From the NCBI GenBank assembly GCA_011046405.1, contig DSAR01000196.1, positions 1-11,251 of the forward strand: 11,251 nucleotides of DNA. The letters are read 5' to 3'. This document shows positions 1-5,865 of this stretch, piece by piece. The stretch's first letter is position 1. Each line of letters starts with the position of its first letter. The position numbers were made by a program, and so were the translations under genes. Origin of the DNA: Chloroflexota bacterium. GTDB taxonomy: Bacteria > Chloroflexota > Anaerolineae > B4-G1. Below the pieces are notes generated by a model. The model worked only from the letters and a program-made list of their open reading frames with translations, was not told where the DNA came from and searched no databases.

Positions 1-157
1 CCCACCAACTGGACAGCGCGTCGTAGGGTTCGCCCAACTCGAGCAGCGGTGTGCGCGCCAGGAGTGCGACGACGAGCAGTGGAATGTAAGCGTTTAATCC
101 CGCCGCTGTCGAGAGCCCGAACGCGGTGGCTAATCCAAGGAACGCTTGACCGATCAC
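1..157 (-). CDS. DUF4126 family membrane protein, N-terminal fragment (cut by window edge)
   Basis: Only the first 52 codons lie in the window; the gene runs off the left edge. Starting at a GTG (155-157), the translation opens with a Gly/Ala/Leu-rich hydrophobic segment containing GLNAYIPLLVVALLAR (residues about 20-35) and then a PYDALSSWW stretch (about 44-52). This pattern, a small-residue helix with N-A-Y-I/L-P followed by PYD and SWW, is what I recognise from the start of DUF4126 proteins, small integral membrane proteins of unknown function. The start is chosen because AGGAGG stands 7 bases before the GTG; the upstream frame stays open but has no better start. The gene follows the DUF4013 gene by 54 bp on the same strand, so the two are probably co-transcribed. 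The family assignment rests on a short fragment. Confidence 0.7.
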   Translation of the reverse strand, partial: MIGQAFLGLATAFGLSTAAGLNAYIPLLVVALLARTPLLELGEPYDALSSWW

Positions 158-164
158 TTCAACA

Positions 165-170
165 CCTCCT
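165..170 (-). promoter_or_regulatory. Strong Shine-Dalgarno site fixing the GTG start of the DUF4126 gene
   Basis: On the minus strand this reads AGGAGG, a full match to the anti-Shine-Dalgarno core. It is followed by a 7-base spacer and GTG at 157-155. It is the main evidence for a real gene at the window edge. Confidence 0.75.
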
Positions 171-211
171 GTTGCTCTTTCCAGATCTCCGCTCGCAGCA
201 CAACCTGCGTT

Positions 212-892
212 TTAGAATCCCCCCGGAACAGTCAATTGCGCCTGCCGGCTGATTTGGCCGTACAAATGGCACGACACCGTCTTCATCCAGAACGCGGTTG
301 GTAAGGCCAACAAGCCCAAGGACACCACCAAGACAATCGGGAGAATAAAAGCGTTTATTGCCCACACCACCAACAAGGAAACGATGATCGGCCCGATGTG
401 ATTGGAGAGATAGCGGAAAACCTCCCCAAAACGCAGACACGCACCGATGTCGCCGCTTTCGGCGTAGAAGATGTGCAACACCGGGGATAGCAGCCCCAGG
501 AATAGCGCGTACAATATCACCACACACGTGAGACACAGCGTCACTATACTGGTCATACCCATCAACACGACCATCAATTCATCACTATCGCCTCCCAGGG
601 CCGGCAAAATACCTACCCCGAAAAAGAGACATCCGACGAGGATGAGCGGGACCGCGTAGATCAAATTGACCAGCGCCAGTTTCAGACCATCCACGAAGTA
701 ATCGCCGATGTTCTCCCAGGCTGGCAGTGGGTTGGGATCGTCCGCTATCACGTTGCGGATGATCGCTATGCCATATCCCAGAAGAGCCAACTGACCAAAA
801 ATAGGGATCAGCATCAGCACCGATCCCAAAACCAGTTTCATCACCCAATCCTTGTCTTCGAACAATACACCAAATGCCCGACCGATGTCCAT
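212..892 (-). CDS. DUF4013 family integral membrane protein
   Basis: A 226-residue protein, recognised as DUF4013 from its N-terminal block: D-I-G-R-A-F, F-E-D-K-D-W at about 11-16, then a hydrophobic helix with IP(I)FGQLALLGYG (29-41), R-N-V-I at 46-49, and a P-L-P-A-W plus YFVDGLKL motif (55-72). Further hydrophobic segments at about 73-95, 107-137 and 165-203 suggest four or more membrane spans in the cytoplasmic membrane. The family is common in Chloroflexota and archaea and has no established function. It has no signal peptide distinct from the first helix. The ATG start is supported by AGAGG about 8 bases upstream. It lies 54 bp ahead of the DUF4126 gene and 264 bp after the DUF2085 gene, all on the same strand. 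A promoter-like TATAAT about 240 bp upstream would place a dispersed repeat in its 5' leader. Confidence 0.8.
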   Translation of the reverse strand: MDIGRAFGVLFEDKDWVMKLVLGSVLMLIPIFGQLALLGYGIAIIRNVIADDPNPLPAWENIGDYFVDGLKLALVNLIYAVPLILVGCLFFGVGILPALGGDSDELMVVLMGMTSIVTLCLTCVVILYALFLGLLSPVLHIFYAESGDIGACLRFGEVFRYLSNHIGPIIVSLLVVWAINAFILPIVLVVSLGLLALPTAFWMKTVSCHLYGQISRQAQLTVPGGF

Positions 893-924
893 CTTTTTTC
901 CTCTCTTTCATTCGATTGAATAAA

Positions 925-1042
925 GCCCTAACCTGGCAGAAGCCGCTGCGCTTCCAAGCCAAACCCCCATTCTCCATCGCAGCAAGCGACTGGCTGGGCA
1001 GTTACGCTTGCTGTACAAGAATTCTATTGGTTAGGCCCTAAC
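925..1042 (-). repeat. Dispersed intergenic repeat, copy 1 (GTTAGGGCCTAAC family)
   Basis: Read on the minus strand from 1042, this begins with the interrupted palindrome GTTAGG-G-CCTAAC, continues CAATAG...TTCTTG.ACAGCAAG, has a diverged middle, and ends with GGCTTGGAAGCGCAGCGG, CTTCTGCCAG and GTTAGGGC (932-925). The same head and tail occur at 5515-5655 and the same tail at 11052-11120. The tail holds a small hairpin, GAAGC/GCTTC with a 6-base loop. The ends carry GCCCTAAC as direct repeats on the plus strand (925-932 and 1035-1042). No coding potential and no transposase were seen. It lies 33 bp upstream of the DUF4013 start codon. Confidence 0.8.
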
Positions 1043-1110
1043 CCTGACAATCCGGGATCCATAAGTATCACACCACATATGCAAAATTGTTGCACAAAAA
1101 ACAAGAATTT
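1030..1110 (+). repeat. Possible second, diverged repeat unit in opposite orientation, sharing the palindrome of copy 1
   Basis: From the palindrome at 1029-1043 the plus strand also resembles the start of the repeat: GTTAGG.CCTAACC, then GGATCC (1054-1059), then TTGCACA-N5-CAAGAATTT ending at about 1110. The last motif has exactly the same spacing in copy 2 (5540-5560). The stretch between is longer than in copy 2 and unalignable by eye. This would make the locus two units head to head around a shared palindrome. Moderate to low confidence, because only short blocks match. Confidence 0.4.
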
Positions 1111-1133
1111 CACTGGATAGGCACTCAAGCTGT

Positions 1134-1162
1134 ATTATAGCCTGACCGGGCAACTTTTACCA
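1134..1162 (-). promoter_or_regulatory. Putative promoter for the DUF4013-DUF4126 pair
   Basis: The minus strand reads a perfect -10 hexamer TATAAT at 1139-1134. At 17 bp spacing the -35 position (1162-1157) reads TGGTAA, which is poor and overlaps the end of the DUF2085 gene. If used, transcription would start near 1127 and give a leader of about 235 bases containing repeat copy 1. The -10 match is seen in the sequence; activity is inferred. Confidence 0.4.
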
Positions 1163-1978
1163 CATTGGCGGCGCGCCGACCATCATACCGGCAAATCGAT
1201 ATCGCACGTAATCAATCAGGCCGATCTGGATCAGGCTAAACACGAAACCGATCAATAGAGGCAAAATGGCATCCGGCCACGTCGCCGCCAGGTTATCTCG
1301 TCGTGTGATCATCAGTAACAGCATGCTGTTGACGATAGTCAGCAACGTCAGAACGCCCAGAGCGCCTAAAATAGCCAGCGGGTAGAGCAAGAATCCCCAT
1401 TCCGTCAGCACCAACGCGACCAAAGCGACTTCCATCGACACCAGTATCCCCAACTCCCGGAGATCGCGCACGTTTGCTTCGGTACTAGGTTGTCGCCACA
1501 GGGTGAAGTTGAACACCGGATATACGAAACTGCTCATCGCCAACCCTTGCAGAGACCCCGTCGTCAATCGCAGCCAGTTCTGGGGTTCGTACACGTGAGG
1601 GCCACCGATCAAGGCCATGTAGGAGTTGAAACCATCGGCGCCCCAAAACAGGACAAAGGCAAAGAGAAAAATCAGGACCCGTGCGGGTGGGAAATTGGCC
1701 GCGCGACGCCGGCGCAGGACGAGGGCCTGGCCCGCCAGGCCAAGCAACGCACCGATGAACGTCCCAGTGCAGCGCGCGCACAGGGGAAGCTGCCGCCCGG
1801 CGATGACGAAGGAGCGCTCTGTGATCCGGTGACACACCGCGTACCCCACCCAGTCGGCCTTGAACAGAATCCCGCCCGGTGTCACCACCAGCACAACCAG
1901 CAACACGCATGCGATCAGGGCCGTAGCCAGCCAACGCCAGGTCGATCCTTTGAACGTAGATACAGACCACTTGCTCAT
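1157..1978 (-). CDS. DUF2085 family membrane protein with conserved CH and CxxC cysteines
   Basis: A 273-residue membrane protein. After an N-terminal helix (about 15-34) comes the DUF2085 signature: V-C-H-R-I at 48-52, R-S-F, G-R-Q-L-P-L-C-A-R-C-T-G at 61-72, then a Gly-rich helix (74-89). A second block with G-A-D-G-F-N-S-Y (113-120) and N-W-L-R-L-T-T-G (134-141) follows, then several more hydrophobic segments to about residue 255. Cys49, His50, Cys67 and Cys70 form a set that could bind a metal or a cofactor; that is inference, as the family has no assigned activity. The start is ATG at 1978-1976, about 5 bases after GAGG. The TTG one codon upstream sits only 2 bases from GAGG and is unlikely. 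It lies 12 bp after the HEAT-repeat gene, so it is almost surely in one transcript with it. Confidence 0.85.
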   Translation of the reverse strand: MSKWSVSTFKGSTWRWLATALIACVLLVVLVVTPGGILFKADWVGYAVCHRITERSFVIAGRQLPLCARCTGTFIGALLGLAGQALVLRRRRAANFPPARVLIFLFAFVLFWGADGFNSYMALIGGPHVYEPQNWLRLTTGSLQGLAMSSFVYPVFNFTLWRQPSTEANVRDLRELGILVSMEVALVALVLTEWGFLLYPLAILGALGVLTLLTIVNSMLLLMITRRDNLAATWPDAILPLLIGFVFSLIQIGLIDYVRYRFAGMMVGAPPMW

Positions 1979-1990
1979 CAATACCTCATC

Positions 1991-2686
1991 TCAATGGATG
2001 GGCTGCTGGCCCGATCCAAACTCGCGCTCCATGATATCCCAGATGTCAGCCCACAGGTACCGGTCGGCGAAACTGGTGCGGATGTGATCCATGATCCGGC
2101 TGAATGTCCGCTCGTCGCTCGATTCCAGGATCGTCAGAATGGCGCTGGCGACCCCGCTTCGAATCTCTGAATTGGTCAGGTGGCGGCGATGCACCTTGCG
2201 CAAATGCTCGACATCCTCCAGTTCACCCACCATGATTAGACCGGCAACGCTGTTGGACACCCGGTCTTCGTCATCGTCGTCCAATCCCTCTCGCAGGTAG
2301 GGCAAGGCGCGCTCATCCCCCAAACCGGCCAGGCTCAACGCCGCCGTCGAAGCCCGTTCAGGATCGTCCAGATTGGCCTGCAGGAATTGCCACACCGGCT
2401 TTTTAGCCGCCTCCTCACCGGTAACCCCCAACAGAGAGATCACTTCGTCGGCCGCGATGGGATCCAACGCCGGATCCGCCAAAGCCGCCAACAATTCCTC
2501 TATAACGAGCGCGCCCATCTGCCTCAACAGGTCAAACGCGCGATCGTGGATCTCCTGTGTCGGCCCCGCCAATTGCCGGATCAACTGGGGGACGCGATCG
2601 CCGTGCTTCGTGTAAGTTCGCTGGGCTTGGCGATGCTGACTGTGCCGCCATTCCGCCGCTGCCTCCAGCACCTTGTGATTGACCAT
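1991..2686 (-). CDS. HEAT-repeat protein, soluble
   Basis: A 231-residue, acidic, hydrophilic protein without a signal peptide or membrane span. From about residue 30 it is built of paired helices typical of HEAT or PBS-lyase-type HEAT repeats: V-P-Q-L-I-R-Q-L (32-39), A-F-D-L-L-R-Q-M-G (50-58), a repeat with A-A-L-S-L-A-G-L-G-D-E-R-A-L-P-Y-L (115-131), and S-V-A-G-L-I-M-V-G-E-L-E-D-V (146-159). Such folds act as protein-binding scaffolds; no catalytic motif is visible. The first 25 residues and the aromatic-rich C-terminus (Y-L-W-A-D-I-W-D-I-M, about 210-219) fall outside the repeats. The ATG start is preceded by AAAGGA seven bases upstream. It sits between yjbQ (33 bp upstream) and the DUF2085 gene (12 bp downstream), suggesting a soluble partner for the membrane protein, which is inference. 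Confidence 0.75.
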   Translation of the reverse strand: MVNHKVLEAAAEWRHSQHRQAQRTYTKHGDRVPQLIRQLAGPTQEIHDRAFDLLRQMGALVIEELLAALADPALDPIAADEVISLLGVTGEEAAKKPVWQFLQANLDDPERASTAALSLAGLGDERALPYLREGLDDDDEDRVSNSVAGLIMVGELEDVEHLRKVHRRHLTNSEIRSGVASAILTILESSDERTFSRIMDHIRTSFADRYLWADIWDIMEREFGSGQQPIH

Positions 2687-2719
2687 CCTTCTTTCCTTTC
2701 TCCGTCTGTAAACAGCGCG

Positions 2720-3136
2720 TTATTCTCCCATAATCTGGAGGATCAAGTGCCGTGACCGCGGGCGCGTATCGAAATCGATGAACACGATCTGCTGCCAGGT
2801 TCCCAACGTCAATCGGCCATCGACGAAGGGCACCGCCAAAGAGGGGCCTATCAACGCTGCTCGCACGTGCGAATGACCGTTGTCATCCCCCCATCGCAGG
2901 TGATGGCGATAATCCCGATCCGGGGGCGCGATCTCGTCCAACACCTGCTTCAGATCCGAGAGTGCCCCGCTTTCGTACTCGATGCTCGTCAGCCCGCCGG
3001 TCGAGCCGGGGCAAAAGACCGTGACCGTCCCCACCTGCAAACCCGACTCACCCACAGCCCGCGCGACCTGAGAAGTGACGTCCTGGATGTCACAATTCCC
3101 CTTCGTATTCACGTGTAATTCTTGCGTAATCACCAT
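2720..3136 (-). CDS. yjbQ: YjbQ/UPF0047 family protein (secondary thiamine-phosphate synthase-like)
   Basis: A complete 138-residue single-domain protein of the YjbQ family, at the family's usual length. Visible signature: P-G-S-T-G-G-L-T-S-I-E-Y-E (43-55), D-Y-R-H-H-L-R-W (75-82), G-D-D-N-G-H-S-H-V-R-A (83-93), then a Pro, a Gly-x-Leu and L-G-T-W-Q-Q-I (111-117), with D-F-D-T-R-P-R (121-127) near the end. The histidine and acidic residues (His78/79, His88, His90, Glu53) are those conserved in the family. The E. coli member has been linked to weak thiamine-phosphate synthase activity, but the physiological role of the family is unsettled, and nothing nearby relates to thiamine. The ATG start has GAGGAG eight bases upstream. 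It is the first gene of the run and divergent from pcrA, with a 114-bp gap. Confidence 0.9.
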   Translation of the reverse strand: MVITQELHVNTKGNCDIQDVTSQVARAVGESGLQVGTVTVFCPGSTGGLTSIEYESGALSDLKQVLDEIAPPDRDYRHHLRWGDDNGHSHVRAALIGPSLAVPFVDGRLTLGTWQQIVFIDFDTRPRSRHLILQIMGE

Positions 3137-3175
3137 ATCTTTGTCTCCTCATCCCTGTCGATCCCATCAGGCCTT

Positions 3176-3203
3176 ATCATAACATACTTCGCCCAGATTC
3201 CAA
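3176..3203 (-). promoter_or_regulatory. Putative promoter of the yjbQ-HEAT-DUF2085 operon
   Basis: The minus strand shows TTGGAA (3203-3198), 16 bp, then TATGAT (3181-3176). Both hexamers are close to sigma-70 consensus (4/6 and 5/6). Transcription would start near 3169, giving a leader of about 33 bases that contains the GAGGAG ribosome site. Confidence 0.5.
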
Positions 3204-3233
3204 AGCGGGGCGCTGGCGCTTACCCGCCGACCA

Positions 3234-3242
3234 TGTTACAAT
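3234..3242 (+). promoter_or_regulatory. Putative extended -10 promoter driving a leaderless pcrA mRNA
   Basis: TGT-TACAAT is an extended -10 element (TGn plus a 5/6 match to TATAAT). It ends 8 bases before the ATG at 3251, so initiation would fall at or within a base or two of the start codon. No Shine-Dalgarno-like sequence precedes that ATG, consistent with leaderless translation. The -35 position is poor, as is usual with extended -10 promoters. Confidence 0.5.
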
Positions 3243-3250
3243 GCGCCATT

Positions 3251-5482
3251 ATGGATATTTTACAGGGACTCAACCCACAACAACAAAAAGCGGTCGCCGC
3301 TTCTGAGGGGCCGGTGCTCGTTCTGGCGGGGCCCGGGAGTGGTAAGACCCGCGTGCTCACCCGCCGCGTCGCCTGGCTGGTGCAGGAGATGGACGTCGCC
3401 CCATGGCGCATCATGGCGGTCACCTTCACCAACCGGGCCGCCCGCGAGATGCGGAATCGGCTGGATCGTCTGTTGGGGGCCGCGCGCGCCCGCAGCCTGA
3501 CGCTGGGCACCTTCCACGCCGTCTGCGCCCGCATCCTCCGGCGCGAGGCCGAGGCGGCTGGCATTCCCCGCGATTACGCCATCTTCGACAGCGACGACCA
3601 GCGGCGCCTCATCAAACAGGCGCTCAAGGACCTCAACCTGGATGAAAAGCTCTATCGCCCCCGCTCGATCCACAGCGCGATCTCGCGGGCCAAGAACGAG
3701 CTCACGCCGCCCCAGGCCTACACCAGCAGCACCTACTACGGCGAGGTCGTCAAGCGGGTGTACGAGCGATACCAGGCACTGCTGCGGGCCAACAGCGGGC
3801 TCGATTTCGATGACCTGCTGATGGTCACCGCCCATTTGCTGGGCCAGAACGCGGACGTACGGGCTAAATACCAGGAGCGGTACCAGCACGTCCTGGTGGA
3901 CGAATTCCAGGACACCAACCAGGCCCAATACACGCTGCTCCACCACCTGCAGGGCGGTCATCACAACCTCTTCTGCGTCGCTGACGAGGACCAGTCGATC
4001 TATGCATGGCGAGGCGCCGACTATCGCAACATCCGCCGCCTGCGCGACGAGCACCCCGACATCCTCACCATCCTGCTGGAACAGAACTACCGCTCCACCC
4101 AGAACATCCTCGACGCCGCCCAGGCGGTCATCCGGCACAACCTCGACCGCACCGACAAAGCGCTCTTCACCGAGCGGGGCGGCGGCCCCAAGATCGTCAT
4201 CCACGAGGCCTACGATCAGGATGACGAGGCCGCCTTCGTCGCCCGCACCATCGCCCAGTTGACGCGCCAGGGCAAGCGTTTCGGCGATTGCGCTGTGATG
4301 TACCGCACAAACGCCCAGTCCCGCGCCCTGGAGGAGGCCCTGATGCGGACCGGAACGCCCTACAAGCTGGTCGGCGCGACCCGCTTCTACGCCCGGCGCG
4401 AGATCAAGGACGTGATCGCCTTCCTGCGCCTGATTCACAACCCAAGCGAGGGGATCAGCATGGCCCGCGTCATCAACGTCCCGCCCCGGGGCATCGGCCG
4501 CAAGACGGTGGAGAAGGTAGAGAATCTCGCCAAGCGACGCGGCGTCTCGATCTACGAGGTGCTCAAGCATCTGCCCGACGAGCTGAGCACGCGCGCCCGA
4601 GGCGTGTTGAGCGCATTCCTGGAGATGTTGGATGGCTGGATCGCGTTCAATCAACAATCGACCGTGGCCCAGCTGATCGACCGGGTGCTTGAGGACACCG
4701 GTTACAGCAGCTATATCCGCGACGGCGCGGATTCATCGAGCGACGAGGGGGAGGAGCGTTGGGACAACGTGATGGAGTTACGCAACGTCGCCGCCGAGTA
4801 CAGTGAGCTCACGCTGACTGACTTTCTGGCTGACGTGGCGCTCGTCTCCGACGTGGACAACTTGAGCGGCGACGTGGACGCGGTCACGCTGCTAACGCTC
4901 CACAGCGCCAAGGGGCTCGAGTTCCCCGTCGTCTTCATCGCCGGCCTGGAGGAGGGGCTTCTGCCCCACAGCCGCTCCCTCGAAGCGCCGGAGGAGATGG
5001 CGGAGGAGCGGCGCTTGATGTACGTCGGCCTGACGCGGGCGGAGGAGCGCCTGTTCCTCACCTACGCCTTCGTCCGCACCCGCTACGGCGAGACGGAAGT
5101 CACCATTCCCAGCCGCTTCCTGGAGGACATCCCGCTGGAGCTCGTCGATGGGGCCTGGCAGGGGAACGAGAAACCGAGTCGGGCATCCCAATCCGGTCGC
5201 CGACGGCCGGGCCTTGGGTCGGGCCTTGGGTCGGGCCGTGGGTCGGGCCGCGTCGTCATTGGCAGCCCCACTCGCGGCCCCACTGGAGACGTTTCATCGC
5301 CGTCGCGCCGGCCCGATTCCCAGTTCCGCGCCGGGCAGCGAGTGCGTCACGCCCAGTTCGGCGAGGGCCTGGTCATCGAAAGCCGGGCCGATGGCGCCGA
5401 CGAGATCGTCACCGTCTCCTTCGAGGGGGTCGGGTTGAAGCGGCTGATCGCCAGCCTGGCGCAATTGAAGCGCATAGATTGA
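3251..5482 (+). CDS. pcrA: ATP-dependent DNA helicase PcrA/UvrD, superfamily 1A
   Basis: A 743-residue 3'-5' DNA helicase acting in nucleotide-excision repair, replication and removal of RecA or stalled RNA polymerase. All SF1A motifs are present: Q-motif L-N-P-Q-Q (7-11), Walker A G-P-G-S-G-K-T (27-33), Ia V-T-F-T-N-R-A-A (57-64), II V-D-E-F-Q-D-T (216-222), III A-D-E-D-Q-S-I-Y-A-W-R-G (244-255), IV Q-N-Y-R-S-T (278-283), V T-L-H-S-A-K-G-L-E (549-557), and VI Y-V-G-L-T-R-A-E-E (591-599). A Gly/Ser/Arg linker (about 640-690) with a short repeat leads to a C-terminal Tudor-like domain (692-743, G-Q-R-V-R-H...F-G-E-G-L-V), which in Bacillus PcrA binds RNA polymerase. The ATG at 3251 starts exactly at the family's N-terminus (M-D-I-L-Q-G-L-N-P). 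The frame extends upstream to 3122, but that would add 43 unconserved residues over the yjbQ start. The rep/uvrD/pcrA naming is somewhat arbitrary; the C-terminal domain favours pcrA. Confidence 0.95.
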   Translation: MDILQGLNPQQQKAVAASEGPVLVLAGPGSGKTRVLTRRVAWLVQEMDVAPWRIMAVTFTNRAAREMRNRLDRLLGAARARSLTLGTFHAVCARILRREAEAAGIPRDYAIFDSDDQRRLIKQALKDLNLDEKLYRPRSIHSAISRAKNELTPPQAYTSSTYYGEVVKRVYERYQALLRANSGLDFDDLLMVTAHLLGQNADVRAKYQERYQHVLVDEFQDTNQAQYTLLHHLQGGHHNLFCVADEDQSIYAWRGADYRNIRRLRDEHPDILTILLEQNYRSTQNILDAAQAVIRHNLDRTDKALFTERGGGPKIVIHEAYDQDDEAAFVARTIAQLTRQGKRFGDCAVMYRTNAQSRALEEALMRTGTPYKLVGATRFYARREIKDVIAFLRLIHNPSEGISMARVINVPPRGIGRKTVEKVENLAKRRGVSIYEVLKHLPDELSTRARGVLSAFLEMLDGWIAFNQQSTVAQLIDRVLEDTGYSSYIRDGADSSSDEGEERWDNVMELRNVAAEYSELTLTDFLADVALVSDVDNLSGDVDAVTLLTLHSAKGLEFPVVFIAGLEEGLLPHSRSLEAPEEMAEERRLMYVGLTRAEERLFLTYAFVRTRYGETEVTIPSRFLEDIPLELVDGAWQGNEKPSRASQSGRRRPGLGSGLGSGRGSGRVVIGSPTRGPTGDVSSPSRRPDSQFRAGQRVRHAQFGEGLVIESRADGADEIVTVSFEGVGLKRLIASLAQLKRID
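5209..5250 (+). repeat. 12-bp tandem repeat inside pcrA, coding for a Gly-Leu/Arg-Gly-Ser linker
   Basis: Three and a half copies of GGGCCTTGGGTC (third copy with one change, GGGCCGTGGGTC) lie in frame and encode G-L-G-S, G-L-G-S, G-R-G-S at residues 654-665. They form part of the flexible linker between the helicase core and the C-terminal domain. Being a multiple of three, copy-number change would alter linker length without a frameshift. Confidence 0.85.
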
Positions 5483-5514
5483 TAGAACTGTGACCGCCCG
5501 GGGCGCATTTACAA

Positions 5515-5655
5515 GTTAGGGCCTAACCAATAGGATCCTTGCACAGCGAGCAAGAATTTAGCGGTCAATGGCTCCTTTTTGGCTCTGGCTTGGAAGCGCA
5601 GCGGCTTCTGCCAGGTTAGGGCCTAACCAATAGGATCCTTGCACGATGAGCAAGA
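5515..5655 (+). repeat. Dispersed intergenic repeat, copy 2, one full unit plus a second head 100 bp on
   Basis: The head, beginning GTTAGGGCCTAACC and ending ATCCTTGCAC, is 30 bp long and occurs identically at 5515-5544 and 5615-5644, exactly 100 bp apart, with similarity continuing to AGCAAGA. Internal structure: palindrome GTTAGG-G-CCTAAC (5515-5527); hairpin CTTGC/GCAAG with 7-base loop (5538-5554); hairpin GAAGC/GCTTC with 6-base loop (5593-5608); tail CTGCCAGGTTAGGGC. It starts 32 bases after the pcrA stop. The second head is followed by unrelated sequence. The element matches copy 1 in head and tail and copy 3 in middle and tail. Confidence 0.85.
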
Positions 5656-5751
5656 GCGTGCAACTTTGGGTTGCCCTTCGCTTCAACCGTCGATGACCCT
5701 TCTTGGTTCTGGCTCGTCCAGGTTAGGTGACAACTGCCCACCTCGCGCCCG

Positions 5752-5824
5752 CTGGATCACAATCCAGTCACTTGCAGGCGACGCATCAGCCCCCTCAACG
5801 CCCGGTCGGCGGATTGTAATCCGC
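5752..5824. repeat. Pair of small palindromes sharing a GGATYACAATCC core in opposite orientation
   Basis: CTGGAT-CACA-ATCCAG (5752-5767) and GCGGATT-GT-AATCCGC (5809-5824) are each near-perfect palindromes. The core of the first, GGATCACAATCC, matches the reverse complement of the second, GGATTACAATCC, at 11 of 12 positions. About 41 bp separate them. This arrangement recalls REP-type doublets; they could equally serve as bidirectional mRNA 3'-end stabilisers between the convergent genes. No T-run follows either stem. Confidence 0.65.
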
Positions 5825-5865
5825 ACGGCACACGTATGATGAGCAGTCGTTACGCTGGGCAAGCA

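Larger units (their letters stand above)
5483..5865 (+). other. Convergent intergenic region between pcrA and the secreted-protein gene
   Basis: 383 bp with no credible gene. It holds repeat copy 2 with a duplicated head (5515-5655), a decayed third tail (about 5702-5727: TGGTTCTGGCT..CCAGGTTAGG, lacking the GAAGC hairpin), and a pair of inverted GGATYACAATCC motifs (5752-5824). No hairpin followed by a T-run is present, so a classical intrinsic terminator for either convergent gene was not found. Confidence 0.8.

Noticed and set aside
1490..2170. 226-codon plus-strand frame across the DUF2085 and HEAT genes
   Set aside because: Crosses two well-supported minus-strand genes and yields a His/Gln/Arg-rich product without family features.
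3122..3250. Upstream extension of the pcrA frame
   Set aside because: Would overlap the yjbQ start and the promoter region of both genes, and adds residues absent from helicases; the family begins at M-D-I-L-Q-G-L-N-P-Q.
3260..4657. Long open frame (465 codons) on the minus strand opposite pcrA
   Set aside because: It is the antisense shadow of a high-GC coding region. The plus-strand frame has all helicase motifs; the minus product is low-complexity and matches no family.
5515..5520. TTAGGG similarity to telomere repeats
   Set aside because: The hexamer occurs once per unit inside a palindrome and is not tandem; chance similarity.
5515..5644. Two 30-bp direct repeats as a CRISPR remnant
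   Set aside because: Only two copies, a 70-bp interval that itself belongs to the repeat family, relatives elsewhere in the window in single copy, and no cas gene.
5639..5839. 66-codon frame in the convergent gap
   Set aside because: Starts inside a dispersed repeat, has no ribosome site and no recognisable protein; treated as non-coding.
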